This document shows, in pieces, positions 9,425-19,259 of a stretch of DNA of 21,065 nucleotides. The position numbers and the translations under genes are program-made. Each line of letters begins with the position of its first letter. The first letter of the stretch is position 1. The DNA is from Lactifluus volemus. Taxonomy: Eukaryota; Basidiomycota; Agaricomycetes; Russulales; Russulaceae. The notes beneath the pieces were generated by a model that made no database searches, was not told where the DNA came from, and saw only the letters and a list, made by a program, of their open reading frames with translations. The DNA is taken from NCBI GenBank assembly GCA_022376515.1, contig WTXI01000503.1, forward strand, positions 1-21,065. Direction: 5' to 3'.

Positions 9425-12400
9425 TTAATTATATGGCAGAGCCACAACCCGCAGCCCCGCCGCCTGTTCCACGGGAAAGAGCAGCTGGATAGTCTCGCGT
9501 CGATCGGTACAGGTGGCTGAGTAAAGATGAATTTGGAATGTTTCGCGCAACGCTCCCGTGATATTGACTTGCTCGCCCGGGGTTGTCATCCCACCTATAT
9601 ATATATGCTCTGTCAATCTAAGGAGACAATCCAAAAAAAAAAAGGTTACGGACAGGTTTGGCGAAGGTGGGGAATGGGTTTCGTACGCCCATCCCAGCCT
9701 CAGTGGAGGTATGCTCGGATCACCATCCGGTTCGTGCTTCACACGCGCAAACTCGGAGGAATCGACCACAGGTAAAGTGTGTAGTTGTCCCACAGTCGGG
9801 GCAAATGAAGAGAGCGTTGGGTATGACCTTTGCCGACGCATCGCCTCTTCTACGGACCGTCTAGGCTGCTCGACGGGATCGCTCTCTCGAAGATGTGATT
9901 TAGACGAGCGAGCCGAGATACGGGGGATCGCCTGTGGTGAAGTATATTGACGAGATAGGTCGCGAAGCCAAGGATCTTCCAAGGAAACTTGTCCGGATGT
10001 ATAGTGCGGTGAGGTACTCATCATTGTCGTCCTAGTTAGTGTGGGAGTGTGGGGCCCGTAATGGGAAATGTCTGACCGTGAAAGCGCCGGTGGAGAATGC
10101 TGAAAAAAGCTTGAGAGAAGAACTGAGGAGATGATACGCCTGATGTTCACGTACAACATCAAGGGTAGACGCATACCCTCCTAGTAGATCGGCCGAGTCC
10201 TTTTCTACGTCGGGCACCATCTTCTCAAGGTAAACCCTACCTATACGGTTAACAAAGGAGGGGAATCATTAAACTGCGAATATCCTCACAGTTTCTCCTG
10301 CGCTGTCTCCCAGCGGGGTGCAGCCCATCGAAAGGCTGTCAATAGCAAATTCACATCTTGCATATGGGACTCAATCTTCTGCGCAGACGTTGGCGAGAGT
10401 GTATCGTCCCGCCCGGGGCCGATCCCCTCGCGAGCCTTGATAATCCACCGATCGACGCATAACACCGCAGCGGCGATCTCAGCGCCAACGAGGAGCAACG
10501 GAACATTTGAAAGAGAACGCCTGTGCATAATCATCAAGATCCGCGCAGTAGCCTTTGCAGCGTTGACCGAGACAGCACGTGCAGTCAGGGCTTGTGCGAG
10601 ACCTGGTGGGGTGGGTCGTATATCGCGTGGAGAGGATAACAGGGAAAGGGAGGACGGGACGAAGGCGCGCTGCATAAGTATCATCACCAAGTTGTAAGTC
10701 GTATAGAGTGTCGCCGATTGATTAGCCACCACAACATCCTCGATGTCAGGAGACCATTTCACTGGGACTATAGTTAATATCGCCGCGGGTCATTTAAATT
10801 TGAGCCCCTGCGCACAGTGTTGGGGGACTTTCTCCGCCCACTCGGTCAGACTCTCATTCAATCGATTTGAAATTCTCTCCGCGCGTAGACCAGAAAAGAC
10901 GTCATGTTCGTGATAGTCCTTCGGAGGTATAAATGAAGATGTGAAAGCTATGACAAGAAGAAAAAGTGACCCACAAAACTGTGCATGGTGTATGCGACAA
11001 TGTCGGTGAGTCGGAGCCAAAGATTGAACGCAACGACTGTCGAAGGCTTATCGGGTGGCTGTCGAAAAGCCAGCTGTGGGTCGTCATTCTCCCAGAAATC
11101 GTCATCAACTTCAAGAGGGTATTCAGCGTTGATGCTGCCAGAGTTTCGTAAGCATATGGGAAGCGAGAGGCACAAAGACATGTTCACCTCTCTTCCTTTG
11201 TGGCAGCAGGTCGCCCGAGGATAGCGCACTGCATACGGTCCAGGCCATTCAAGTACCACCACACCCGTTTCCAGAGTTCGTTCTCAACGCTGGGTCCCGC
11301 TTTAGCATACGATTGTTTACAGTGCGCGCCGATGTCTTGTAACTTTCGAATCCCAACGCCAATGATATGCCACGTGCTGCGATGCCATCGAGTTTCGCAT
11401 TGGAACTGAGTCATGAGCTACCAACGCACAGTCAGTTAGCAACGTTGCCATACGAGAATGGGCGTGCCTACGCATAGCGTCTGAATCTCAAATAGGCTTG
11501 CCGGGCTCAACATGGCCCGTTTTTTATTCTCGACTTCTGTTACATGTTCATGCTCAGTTTCATGACCAATAACGCATACGGGTACCATACCTAAGATTGA
11601 GAAAAAATATTTAAATCCCGCTGTTTGCCACTGAAATGGCTCGGCATGTTCGTTTGGTGGGACTTCGGCGGGCTCGTCCAGGAGTACCCGGGAGTCATTC
11701 GTGTAGCGACTAGCCAGGGCAAATACACACATGCAAGTGCATGCGAACCAAATGTCACTCTCATACAACCTCTCCACAAAATAGCGCGTAAACGTTGGTC
11801 GGTGCAAAAGAGGGAACATGCTGTTGCAGTGCAAGAAGTAAAGATCTATGAGAGCTGCAGCCAGATCCGACGGCGGCCAGTGTTGCAGGAGCCCCGAGAA
11901 AGTGCCTGAAGGAGTGTATTCTCCTTCATATTCGAGTTCCCACTAGGAGCAAAAAGTATCAGACAAAGAAGCCCAAAACGTTTTCCGCGCAAAATTTAGT
12001 AAAAGAAAGGGGTAAGAAGAGGATGGCTGAGGAGAATGAATACTCACATCTGGAGAGTGCCAATAGTCTCTCCTACGTAAGCCTTCTTCTATAGCCCGGA
12101 CGCTCTGGTGCCCACTCTCCCGGATGTGTTCTATTTCATTGGCTATAGTATCTGCATCAGCCCCTATGGATTCCAAGAGGTACGTCGCTCTAATTTCGCG
12201 GGTGGCAATAACAAGGGAAAAGGTAGTGCTTTTACCATGAAACCGATACGCGGCGTCGAGTAGACGATTGGCCTTGACATGAGGCCCCCTATCGAGCAGA
12301 GTAAGGCGCCCAAACGACTGAATGAGCTGGCTTTTTGGGTCGTCTTCGTCAGATGAAGCACCATCATCATCTGAAAGAACAGGTAAAGACGTCGATGCGG

Positions 12401-13125
12401 TTGTTTGATCGCGAGAAAGAGGCGCGGGGGTGGAGAGGACGGGGGATTGACGAAACGACCATGTTGTCGGATTCTTTCCGCCTGCCGATAAGGGGACCGG
12501 CTCATCTTTCCAAGAGTCACGGACAATAGGTGGACCCAATTCAGCAGAGAAATCAGTCTCTGGACGGAGCTGTGAGATGAACCATCGGTAAAGTAAGCGA
12601 ACGAATAAGGGTCACGGATCCACTGCAAGTCCTTGAGTTTAAATGACAAGATACGCACACGTTTGAGGAGAGCCTCTATCTTTTCCATCCTATCTTCCAA
12701 ACTGGTAACGTAACTGTTTAGAGGCACGGTCAGCTAAACAGAGGATTGTTGGATGAGCTCAAGCGCAACGAACGCCTTGGGAGGACCCCGACGCTTAGAA
12801 GTCTCGCTGTAAGAGAAGCGAACGAGGATTGAGTTTAAGAAGAAGAAGAAGAAAAAGTGGGAGCTAACAGGTAGGTGCAAATTTTCCTATTTTGTACGCA
12901 GTTGGTGCATACGTTATCGGGCATTTTAGGGCCATCGCAACGTGTCTTTCTGCGACGACAATCATCACAAGCTCGTTCTACGTTTCGCTTCTTGGGAATA
13001 GAAGAGGAGAAGGATTGGGTAGGCCAGTCAGAGATGGGACCTGCGGTCAGTCGAGCCGGTGGCACATGACGGGAGGTGATCGGAGGCGCTTGGATGAAGA
13101 GACTAGATTGGCTCGGGGGTGGCAT
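9425..13125 (-). CDS. Zn2Cys6 fungal transcription factor with fungal-specific middle domain
   Basis: Thirteen exons join in frame to about 991 aa: 13125-12869, 12806-12774, 12713-12659, 12569-12048, 11942-11591, 11536-11472, 11417-11188, 11134-10975, 10918-10816, 10767-10290, 10236-10155, 10099-9654 and 9617-9425. The binuclear zinc cluster is C-x2-C-x6-C-x9-C-x2-C-x6-C at residues 53, 56, 63, 73, 76 and 83, preceded by KKRNVERA. A short coiled coil, YVTSLEDRMEKIEALLKR, follows at about 97-114 and would set dimer and half-site spacing. An acidic-serine patch (SDDDGASSDEDD) lies near 181-192. The middle homology domain (PF04082 type) begins with LIDLYFLHCNSMFPLLHRP near 318 and includes the hallmark GLDRMQCAILGRPAA near 485-500. 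The C-terminal third is low-complexity, Pro/Ser-rich and probably regulatory. The protein is expected to bind CGG-containing sites in the nucleus; the target pathway cannot be told from sequence. The last intron (9653-9618) is doubtful. Confidence 0.87.
9618..9653 (-). other. Doubtful 36-nt intron or in-frame phenylalanine-rich insert
   Basis: On the - strand this stretch starts GTCCGT and ends CCTTAG around an 11-T run. It is exactly 36 nt, contains no stop in the reading frame, and leaves the frame intact whether removed or kept. If kept it codes for SVTFFFLDCLLR within the regulator. Known fungal introns are usually longer, so retention is quite possible. Confidence 0.5.
12807..12868 (-). 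other. First intron of the regulator, GAA/TTC-rich
   Basis: The donor GTTAGC follows the codons ICTY(L) that close the zinc cluster. The acceptor CTTACAG at 12807 leads into ETSKRRGPPK. The intron carries a (TTC)n run on the coding strand (about 12838-12857), which acts as its polypyrimidine tract. Removal restores the typical zinc-cluster, KRRGPPK linker, coiled-coil order, so the intron call is strong. Confidence 0.8.
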
Positions 13126-13598
13126 TCACGGCGGCCGCGAAGTCAAGTGGAAAGGGACCTTAGTAGTTAACTCTGGGGTAAGAACAAAGAGTACAAAACG
13201 GGGGCCGAAAAGTCGAACGAGGGGTGGCTCAAGTAAGTACTGTACTGCCAAGCACAAGCGCTCTGGACGATTTGTTCATCATTCTCGACGAGACAACGCC
13301 AGGGACCCCTGCGCCAGGTGAATTTGTGATGGATCAACGAGCGCCCCTGGGCTTGTCCCTCCCTCACTCCCTACTGCTAACTTTTCCCAGACATATGGTT
13401 TCTGATAAATTGTTTAACAGATACACACGATCCCTGTCCCTTTCCTAACCCATTAGGGGTTCTTCTGGTAAATTAGATCATTACGAGAAATGGTTTTTGA
13501 TTTTCCAATATCTTGGCTCATTCGGACATCTCGGCTTGCCGATAAGCCGTTCCATGACGTGGCCCGACATATCGACAAACGACATCCTCTTTTTACTA
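13126..13598. promoter_or_regulatory. Shared divergent promoter, regulator and SDHAF4
   Basis: The 473-bp gap separates start codons on opposite strands and must hold both promoters. It shows a pyrimidine-rich stretch (CCCTCCCTCACTCCC, about 13357-13371) followed by TTTTCCCAG, which could be a transcription-start region or the end of a 5'-UTR intron for the + strand gene. No clear TATA box or CCAAT box was found. In-frame ATGs at 13497 and 13554 would extend SDHAF4 but give no family similarity. Confidence 0.45.
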
Positions 13599-13913
13599 AT
13601 GACCATCTTTCGCCCTCCTCTTATCTTCACCCGCTTTATCACCTCAAAACTACCTCTCAATCGCCCCTCACCACATCCGCTTCCCACAGAGCAACAACGC
13701 GAGTTTGAGGCCCTTCAAAGACGACGAGCCGAAGAACAAGCCTCTACTACAAAAGCTCTTCACCCGGATGCACCTATCCCGCTCAAACCAGAGTTCGATG
13801 GTGATATCAATCCATCAACGGGCGAACGGGGCGGTCCGAAGCGTGAGCCCGTTCAGCGCTGGGTGGAAGAGGAGGGTGATTGGAGCTTCAAGGGGAGAGT
13901 ATCGGATTTCTAA
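13599..13913 (+). CDS. SDH8: Succinate dehydrogenase assembly factor 4 (Sdh8/SDHAF4 family)
   Basis: This is a single-exon gene for about 104 aa. In the family (DUF1674) the protein is a mitochondrial-matrix chaperone that binds flavinated Sdh1 and promotes its assembly with Sdh2 into complex II. The conserved C-terminal block is evident: PLKPEFDGDINPSTGERGGP at about residues 61-80, REPVQRW, then DWSFKGRVSDF at the very end. The family pattern is 'EFEGDVNP-TGE-GGPK-EP---G-DW---GR--DF'. Residues 1-28 (MTIFRPPLIFTRFITSK...) contain arginines, lysines and hydroxylated residues with no acids, as expected for a mitochondrial presequence. Residues 30-50 are charged and Glu/Arg-rich. The ATG at 13599 is chosen because it gives this targeting peptide. 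The gene is divergent from the Zn2Cys6 regulator and convergent with COG2. Confidence 0.88.
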   Translation: MTIFRPPLIFTRFITSKLPLNRPSPHPLPTEQQREFEALQRRRAEEQASTTKALHPDAPIPLKPEFDGDINPSTGERGGPKREPVQRWVEEEGDWSFKGRVSDF

Positions 13914-14320
13914 GGCACGCCGTGCCTGTGGGTATCATGGCACCATGACGATGCACCGCATGCCTATCCCCGTTTATGCCTCTGCATAGCCACATCCAGT
14001 AGTAGTGGTTCAAGTACACCAATCCCTATAAATGCCTGCAATCGGCGATAGTTTTGTCATCACCTACTTTTGCATTTCCTGACCTTATCTTTTGGCACAC
14101 GTCCTATGGTCATAAACAGACTTGCATGTGCTTCATTCCGCCGGCGCAGTACTAATGGGCCCAGAAGAGCCGGCGGCGCGGCCTTTTTCAGATTGATCTC
14201 CAAACGACGCAGTAAATTCCTGATATCGTCCCTCTTGGCTGTGCTGACTACATGCGGAGCCCTCCCTGAAGTTGCCTAGTTGGTAGCAACCACGCCCACT
14301 TGTACTACTGCACATGGGTG
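13914..14320. other. Convergent 3' flank between SDHAF4 and COG2
   Basis: Both neighbouring genes end here, so transcription terminators of both are expected. No classical AATAAA was recognised in a convincing place. On the - strand, 14265-14060 holds an open frame that could serve as an alternative last exon of COG2. Otherwise nothing is seen. Confidence 0.4.
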
Positions 14321-17300
14321 TCACGATGCGCCCAAAAGGCCCCAAACTGTAGAACCAAAAAAGGGACAAAAAGTACACCACGGCAACAATGGCACACACT
14401 GCTATCCTGATTCTTTCCCAGTGCCAGTTGAAAATCAGTTTTGCACTTGTGATAAGGAATTTTGCGATACTCACCGTCGATCAGGGGCGCGATAGCCATC
14501 TCGTGCAAAGACTTGAAACCGGTGCTTCCCTGCACATCCACCCCAAGTGCCTCGGCGTCCTTCCCAAACGCCTCGACATCGAGCACCATCTGCTGCCTTA
14601 TTCGCTCTTCGTCCCGTCCATCGTCCTCCTTCGGCGCTCCCCCAAAGAGCGAAAACGCAGGCTTCTTCCCCTTCTTGAGTTTCCTCAACGACTCTTCCTT
14701 CTTTCGCATCGCCGTCACGTAAAAGATGTACTTTTGCACCACGGCCTCGAACACGTCTTCCGCGTAAGGTCGCATCAATTCCTCCTTCAAAGAGGCGCCC
14801 GAACCGCCCCCGGACTCCAGTCCGAAGAAGACGCGAACTGGGCGCAACAACCCCGCGACGAAGAAACTGGGTTCCGCGGGTGGGCGCTTATTCGACATGG
14901 CGCGAAACTGTAGTGGCATGGAGCGTACAGGTTGCAGTGCCTCGCTTGCGCGGCGTGTCAAGATGTTTACAACTTGCGAGGAGAGCGGCGGGATGAAAGT
15001 AGTCATTTTCTGCAAAACAGCTCGAAGCGCATCTACCATCAATAATAATGAGACGATCCGAACCGAATTGTAGAAAGCGAAAAGGAGAATGCACCTTCTC
15101 CTGGCACGTGTTCCGCAGGAGATTCCTCGTCGGTAAACAAAGGCTCCAGCATCTGGCTGACTTCATTGTGCCATAATGCCCACGTCTGTGATTCTAGAGA
15201 CTTTACATCGGTGATCACGGCTGCGCATTGACGCAGTAACGCATCGTCAGCAGCGATCGACTCTGAAGAGCTTCCCTCGGCTTGTGGGGCAGGCGTTGAC
15301 GCGCGAGAGACAGCTTTTGGTGTATCGCCAGGCGCGAAAAGCTGCGCATACTCAGTGGTGGGCTGAGATCGGGGCAGTGAGGACATACTTTGTCATTGGC
15401 CAACGGTAGGTGCTTCGAGGGATCGAGTGAGAAAGGTGAGAGGCTACTCTCGATCCATGTACGATACCGACTTAGTATCTGCAATGTAAGCTTCCAAAAG
15501 CGATGTGCGAGCTGCGGGACGTAGACGTTCCGGTCCCAGCAGGTCGTTATCGCTGACCATACGGCGGCCGACGAGGACATCATAAAAGACTTGGTATCAG
15601 CTATTCTCGTCAATATTAACTAACTTTGAGGCACCACCGAACTGACAGACCTTTTTTGGGGCCTGATTCCGGTTCGAGCTTGCTCGTGGACAAGACGTCT
15701 TCCAGGCGTGTCACGATCTCTTTCCACCGCAGTTGAAAGTACACAGGCAACTGCCAACGACGTTCAAACGCCAGGAAAGTGGGATGTGTAGCCATAGCCC
15801 ATGCCGCACGCGGAGATGGCGCGAGGTATTGCAGAGAGCCGATGAACGTCTGCGTCGTTTCGTGATTCTATTTTTTCGCGAGTTGAGCGCTTTCCCAACG
15901 TCGAAGGACTAAGGAGGGACGAGCGCGCACCCTGCGAAACTCATCCGGCCGTCCTGCAGCGAACAACGTGCTACCAAGCTCGTCCATGAGGGCGCGCGCA
16001 ATCTCGGCCCACACCACGTTGGCGAGAATCTCAAACCCCGTGTTGGACCCACCATCCGGTTGTTGCGCGACTCTTGTACCGATGCGTTCCGCGACATCCA
16101 TGATACGCTTCAGATCGCGTTCTACGAATGCAAGCATGTTGTTATATAAGACGGCGAGCGGGTTGTCCGTCTCGTCGAGACGCGGTGCGGCTGCCAGGGC
16201 TGTATCGAAAGGGCTATTTTGCGACACTAAGGACGTGATTGGTGCGTGGGGCGTTCGCGCTGTGTCAGGTGCAGCGGCCTTGTCGCGTATTGGGAAAGGC
16301 GTCTGCGGGATGAATGGGGAATGAAGGGCGTGGAGGGCGCCAGGGAAGATGGTCTACAAAGCAGAAGATAGGTTAAATAACTTTGCGGAGCGTCGTAGAA
16401 TCATGTCATATGCAAAAGTAACCTTTTTGACAAATTCTCGCAAGACATCGCGACGGAGCACGTCTTCCGCATCCCGCCAAAGTTGAAGCGCATCATAAGT
16501 CCGTAGACACTCGGTTAGGTCGGCTAATCGTTTCGCCTTGTCGATGTCTGTGAGCTTGCCCGTACTGAGCATAGACACGGTGTCGGAGAAGAGATGGTCA
16601 AGGTCTGATGACAAGGTTGATTGTATGCGACTGATTCTCTGTGAAGACCGGACGGTCAAAGGGGTAAGAACGGATGAGAGGGACAGCCCACACACCCATT
16701 GGATTTCGTCAACAAATGCGGACCGCGTGTCAGAATGCGCTTTGGATACATGATAGAGGAGCTGAGTGTATTCTGCTGCAACCCGTACGAGATGCTTGGC
16801 GCGGTTCCCTCGTGGCCTTTGTTGACTGGGCATGAGGGGGTATGCATAGGAACAGAGCGAAACTGGCCGCACCGATCGTCATTTTCTTCACTTGGGCCGC
16901 CGATGGATTTCAAGGGAAGCGAGCTGAGTTCAGGCGAAGACGGACCATCTGGCGATGCTATGAGAAGGAGCGACTCAAGGCGACCCACCGACTCCGAGAT
17001 TTTGAGAAGTAGATGTAAGTAGGTCTATTGCAGGATCGTCAAACATAATGTATAGGTAATACGTGGGACCAACCTTCTCGTCACGAAGGGAAGACCGCTT
17101 TTTAAGCTTGCCTTGAATCGCATCCTGAACAATGGACAGTTCCCGTCGGGATTCCTAACAGGTCTTAGAGGATACGTGAATTCAAAGGCGTTGAACTCAC
17201 TAGGATTTGAGATTTTAAATCTCCTAATGGCCATTTCAGGCGGTCAAGTCGAGCACCTTCCCCTCTCAAGTCCGTACTAAGGCTTATGAACGCCTCGTAA

Positions 17301-17590
17301 TCATCATTGATGAGCTGGACGAGTTCCTCCTTGAGGACTGAAAGGTAGTCTCGCAATTCTGCTCTCAAGTCAGGTAAGGATGTGTGTACACGCGAGAGGA
17401 GGAACTCCTCCACGTCGAAAACAGTTGCAGTGAAGAAGGGATTGTCATGTGCGAGGGATGGATAGAGCGGAAGGTCGTGAACTGGCGGGTCGAGAGAGTG
17501 CTCACGCGCTTCGAGTTCGTCAGCGAGTCGCTCGAGCTCAAAAGGGTCCCGAGAGGTGCTCGGTGTCGCAATCGGGCTTTTTAGGTCCAT
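14321..17590 (-). CDS. COG2: Conserved oligomeric Golgi complex subunit 2
   Basis: COG2 belongs to lobe A of the COG tethering complex, which captures retrograde vesicles at the Golgi and so maintains glycosylation enzymes. Exons are 17590-17201, 17154-17074, 17024-16873, 16825-16696, 16638-16423, 16353-15931, 15867-15651, 15600-15389, 15341-15095, 15032-14475 and a short last exon 14346-14321, giving about 883 aa. The N-terminal COG2 domain is clear at residues 58-109 (FDVEEFLLSR, TSLPDLRAELRDYL, LKEELVQLINDDYEAFISL). Next come ESRRELSIVQDAIQGKL and LLLKISESVGRLESLLLIA, long helical segments, and RTYDALQLWRDAEDVLRRDV. The C-terminal domain near 800-870 carries MRKKEESLRKLKKGKKP, FSLFGG and MVLDVEAFGKDAEALGVDV, as in the family. 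Introns are 46-69 nt except the last, and all are GT-AG. The exact 3' end is uncertain: human COG2 also stops shortly after this block. The gene lies 182 bp downstream of SmD3 on the same strand. Confidence 0.88.
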
Positions 17591-17772
17591 GACGAGGATT
17601 GATGCAGGGGTCCGAGTATGAGTAGAGAACGCGTACGCGACGCGCTTCAATCGCAGTTCACACAGTATACTTGACCCATCGATCCAAATAGTAATCACGA
17701 ATTGCACAATGGGACTAAATTTTGGTACGACACAAATTGATACAGGAACTACAAACAATGAATGAAGTAACA
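17591..17772 (-). promoter_or_regulatory. Short SmD3-COG2 tandem gap
   Basis: Only 182 bp separate the SmD3 stop from the COG2 start. The gap must carry the SmD3 terminator and the COG2 promoter. It is open in the COG2 frame all the way, but no earlier ATG in it gives a family-like N-terminus. No TATA element was assigned. Confidence 0.45.
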
Positions 17773-18373
17773 TCACCGCCGGATACCCCTTGCGGCAGGG
17801 ACACCGCGACCGCGACGAGCTGTAGGACAGATTAGTTTGAACATACACATCTCGAATTATGGGGTCAACCGTACCATTGGCTGCATAAACATGTTAGTAA
17901 AAGCCCTAACTCGAAGAAGAAGAAAACTGGACCTCTCATGATTGTAGCGCGTCCACGGGCCGTCCCAATCCCACGACCTCGCATAGCGTTGGGGCCAACA
18001 CGTTTAAACCTAAGGAGGTACGATCATGTGAGAAAGTCCGACAAAGCTCGAAAAAGACGGGGCGACATACATGGGGGCGTTTTGAAGCATATCAGGAACA
18101 ATGAAGAAACGGACCATACTCCCTCGGATGTAGACTTGATCAAGCTGAGAGACGCGACCATCCCTGCCAGTTACGGTGATGTCCTTCAAGGAGATGTTGA
18201 GATTATCCTCCGCTGCAACAAAAATATCAGCATGAACATTGATCGGGTCTACGATATGGGTCACCTTCGGCGAGCTTTCCGCGATAAAGCTGCCCCGTCT
18301 TGAGCTCAACAGTGACGGTATGTCCGAGAGACTCGTGTAAAAGTTTGACGGGAACTCCCAAACCTGCAGACAT
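17773..18373 (-). CDS. SMD3: Small nuclear ribonucleoprotein SmD3
   Basis: SmD3 is one of seven Sm proteins that form the ring around U1, U2, U4 and U5 snRNAs in the spliceosome. Four exons join in frame: 18373-18265, 18212-18071, 18009-17933 and 17819-17773, giving 124 aa. Sm motif 1 runs through [29 protein letters not shown] and AEDNLNISL. Sm motif 2 is at about 63-79 ([17 protein letters not shown]), followed by NAPMFKR, a SmD3 hallmark. The tail is Arg/Gly-rich ([13 protein letters not shown], then [15 protein letters not shown]) and would be a target for arginine methylation as in other SmD proteins. The start context (ACAAAATG) has A at -3. The last intron, 17932-17820, is longer than the others (113 nt) and has an internal alternative acceptor near 17885. 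Confidence 0.93.
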
Positions 18374-18427
18374 TTTGTTGAAAACAGGTCAAAGACAACT
18401 AATTAAGTTGGTTTTAGTGCTTTTATT

Positions 18428-18446
18428 CCTAAGTTACTAACTTAGG
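18428..18446. promoter_or_regulatory. Perfect inverted repeat upstream of SmD3
   Basis: Two perfect 9-bp arms, CCTAAGTTA and TAACTTAGG, are separated by one base and lie 55 bp upstream of the SmD3 start codon on an AT-rich background. The position suits a protein-binding palindrome or promoter element. The factor is unknown. Confidence 0.55.
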
Positions 18447-18657
18447 TATGATGTTATATATTATTAATAATCATTAATTAATTACTTTTTGTGAATTGTG
18501 GCAGCACCTCAAGTCGGGGCTACGAAGGAGTGTGTCGTTCATCCAAAAATCGTGTTCTCTAAACCACCGAGATTGGGGCGTTTCCATTTCCCGCATCTCT
18601 CCTCAGGCTTTCGAGACGACGTCACGGCGAGGCCAAGCTGAGCTTCCACGTGCCGAG

Positions 18658-18681
18658 CTTGGCCATTCGCTTGGCCATTCG
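18658..18681. repeat. 12-bp tandem duplication (CTTGGCCATTCG)2
   Basis: The unit CTTGGCCATTCG occurs twice in direct succession in the intergenic region between SmD3 and the F-box gene. It looks like a recent slippage event. Confidence 0.85.
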
Positions 18682-18827
18682 ATAAGGCAACACGTAGGGG
18701 CGAATCTAACAACGCCAACACCGGGAGCTACTGTACTACCCAGACCCAAACCGCAGAACTGCATTGTGTGTGCCAATTGCCAACGGCGGCTGCCTGAGTA
18801 AAACAAAAGTGAATGGCCAAGGGCATA

Positions 18828-18843
18828 GCCCGTGGCCACGGGC
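18828..18843. repeat. 16-bp perfect palindrome
   Basis: GCCCGTGGCCACGGGC reads the same on both strands. It is GC-rich inside a moderately AT-rich intergenic region and is followed by a partial echo (CCGTGGG). It could be a binding site for a dimeric factor; no match is claimed. Confidence 0.6.
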
Positions 18844-19259
18844 CGTGGGTGCCGGATATGTGGTCCCGCGATGGCATCGATGGTTTTACCATTTTTGGAA
18901 CAGTGGTAATGGCGACCACGCGGCTGTGGTGACATAAACTTGAAGTGCCCGTGTCTTCGTCAACTTTCTCCGCCAGCAGAAAATCGCTAGACTTTCTACA
19001 GGGAAAAAGACTGAACAAAAGCAGACATCTGCTTGCCACAGTCTCTATTGTCAGAGATATTGGTTTGGGCGGCTTCGGCGACGCTCCATTGTCGCCAGCA
19101 CCGACTTTACATCTTACACTGAAATGCCTTCACAAAGCCTACAGCTAGTTGTGGCTATCCGTGCCACTTGGCTCTCTATGGCTTTAAATACAGCTCTCTT
19201 TAGTGCATTCGTGTACAGAAGAAACAGAACACCTCTCAAATAACCTCAGCGGACCAACC

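Larger units (their letters stand above)
18374..19259. promoter_or_regulatory. Divergent intergenic region, SmD3 and F-box gene
   Basis: This 886-bp region holds the SmD3 promoter at its left end and that of the F-box gene at its right. It includes an AT-rich segment (about 18410-18490) with the palindrome ATTATTAATAAT at 18460-18471, a 12-bp tandem duplication, and a 16-bp GC-rich palindrome. A TATA-like CTTTAAATAC lies near 19182-19191, about 70 bp before the F-box ATG. The + strand is open at 18496-18801 and the - strand at 18603-18935, but neither frame shows family motifs. Confidence 0.45.

Noticed and set aside
11520..11600. Loss of frame in the regulator near 11590, considered as a frameshift
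   Set aside because: A 54-nt GT-AG intron (11590-11537) restores the frame and yields LSPASLFEIQTLC, which fits the family.
14389..14913. 174-codon + strand frame opposite COG2 exon 10
   Set aside because: The - strand frame carries the conserved COG2 C-terminal motifs; the + strand frame is a composition shadow.
17938..18303. 121-codon + strand frame across SmD3
   Set aside because: The - strand encodes an unmistakable SmD3 with correct splicing, so the + strand frame is a shadow.
18496..18935. Opposed open frames between SmD3 and the F-box gene
   Set aside because: No family motifs and no convincing splice structure. The region contains repeats and is more likely regulatory or spacer.
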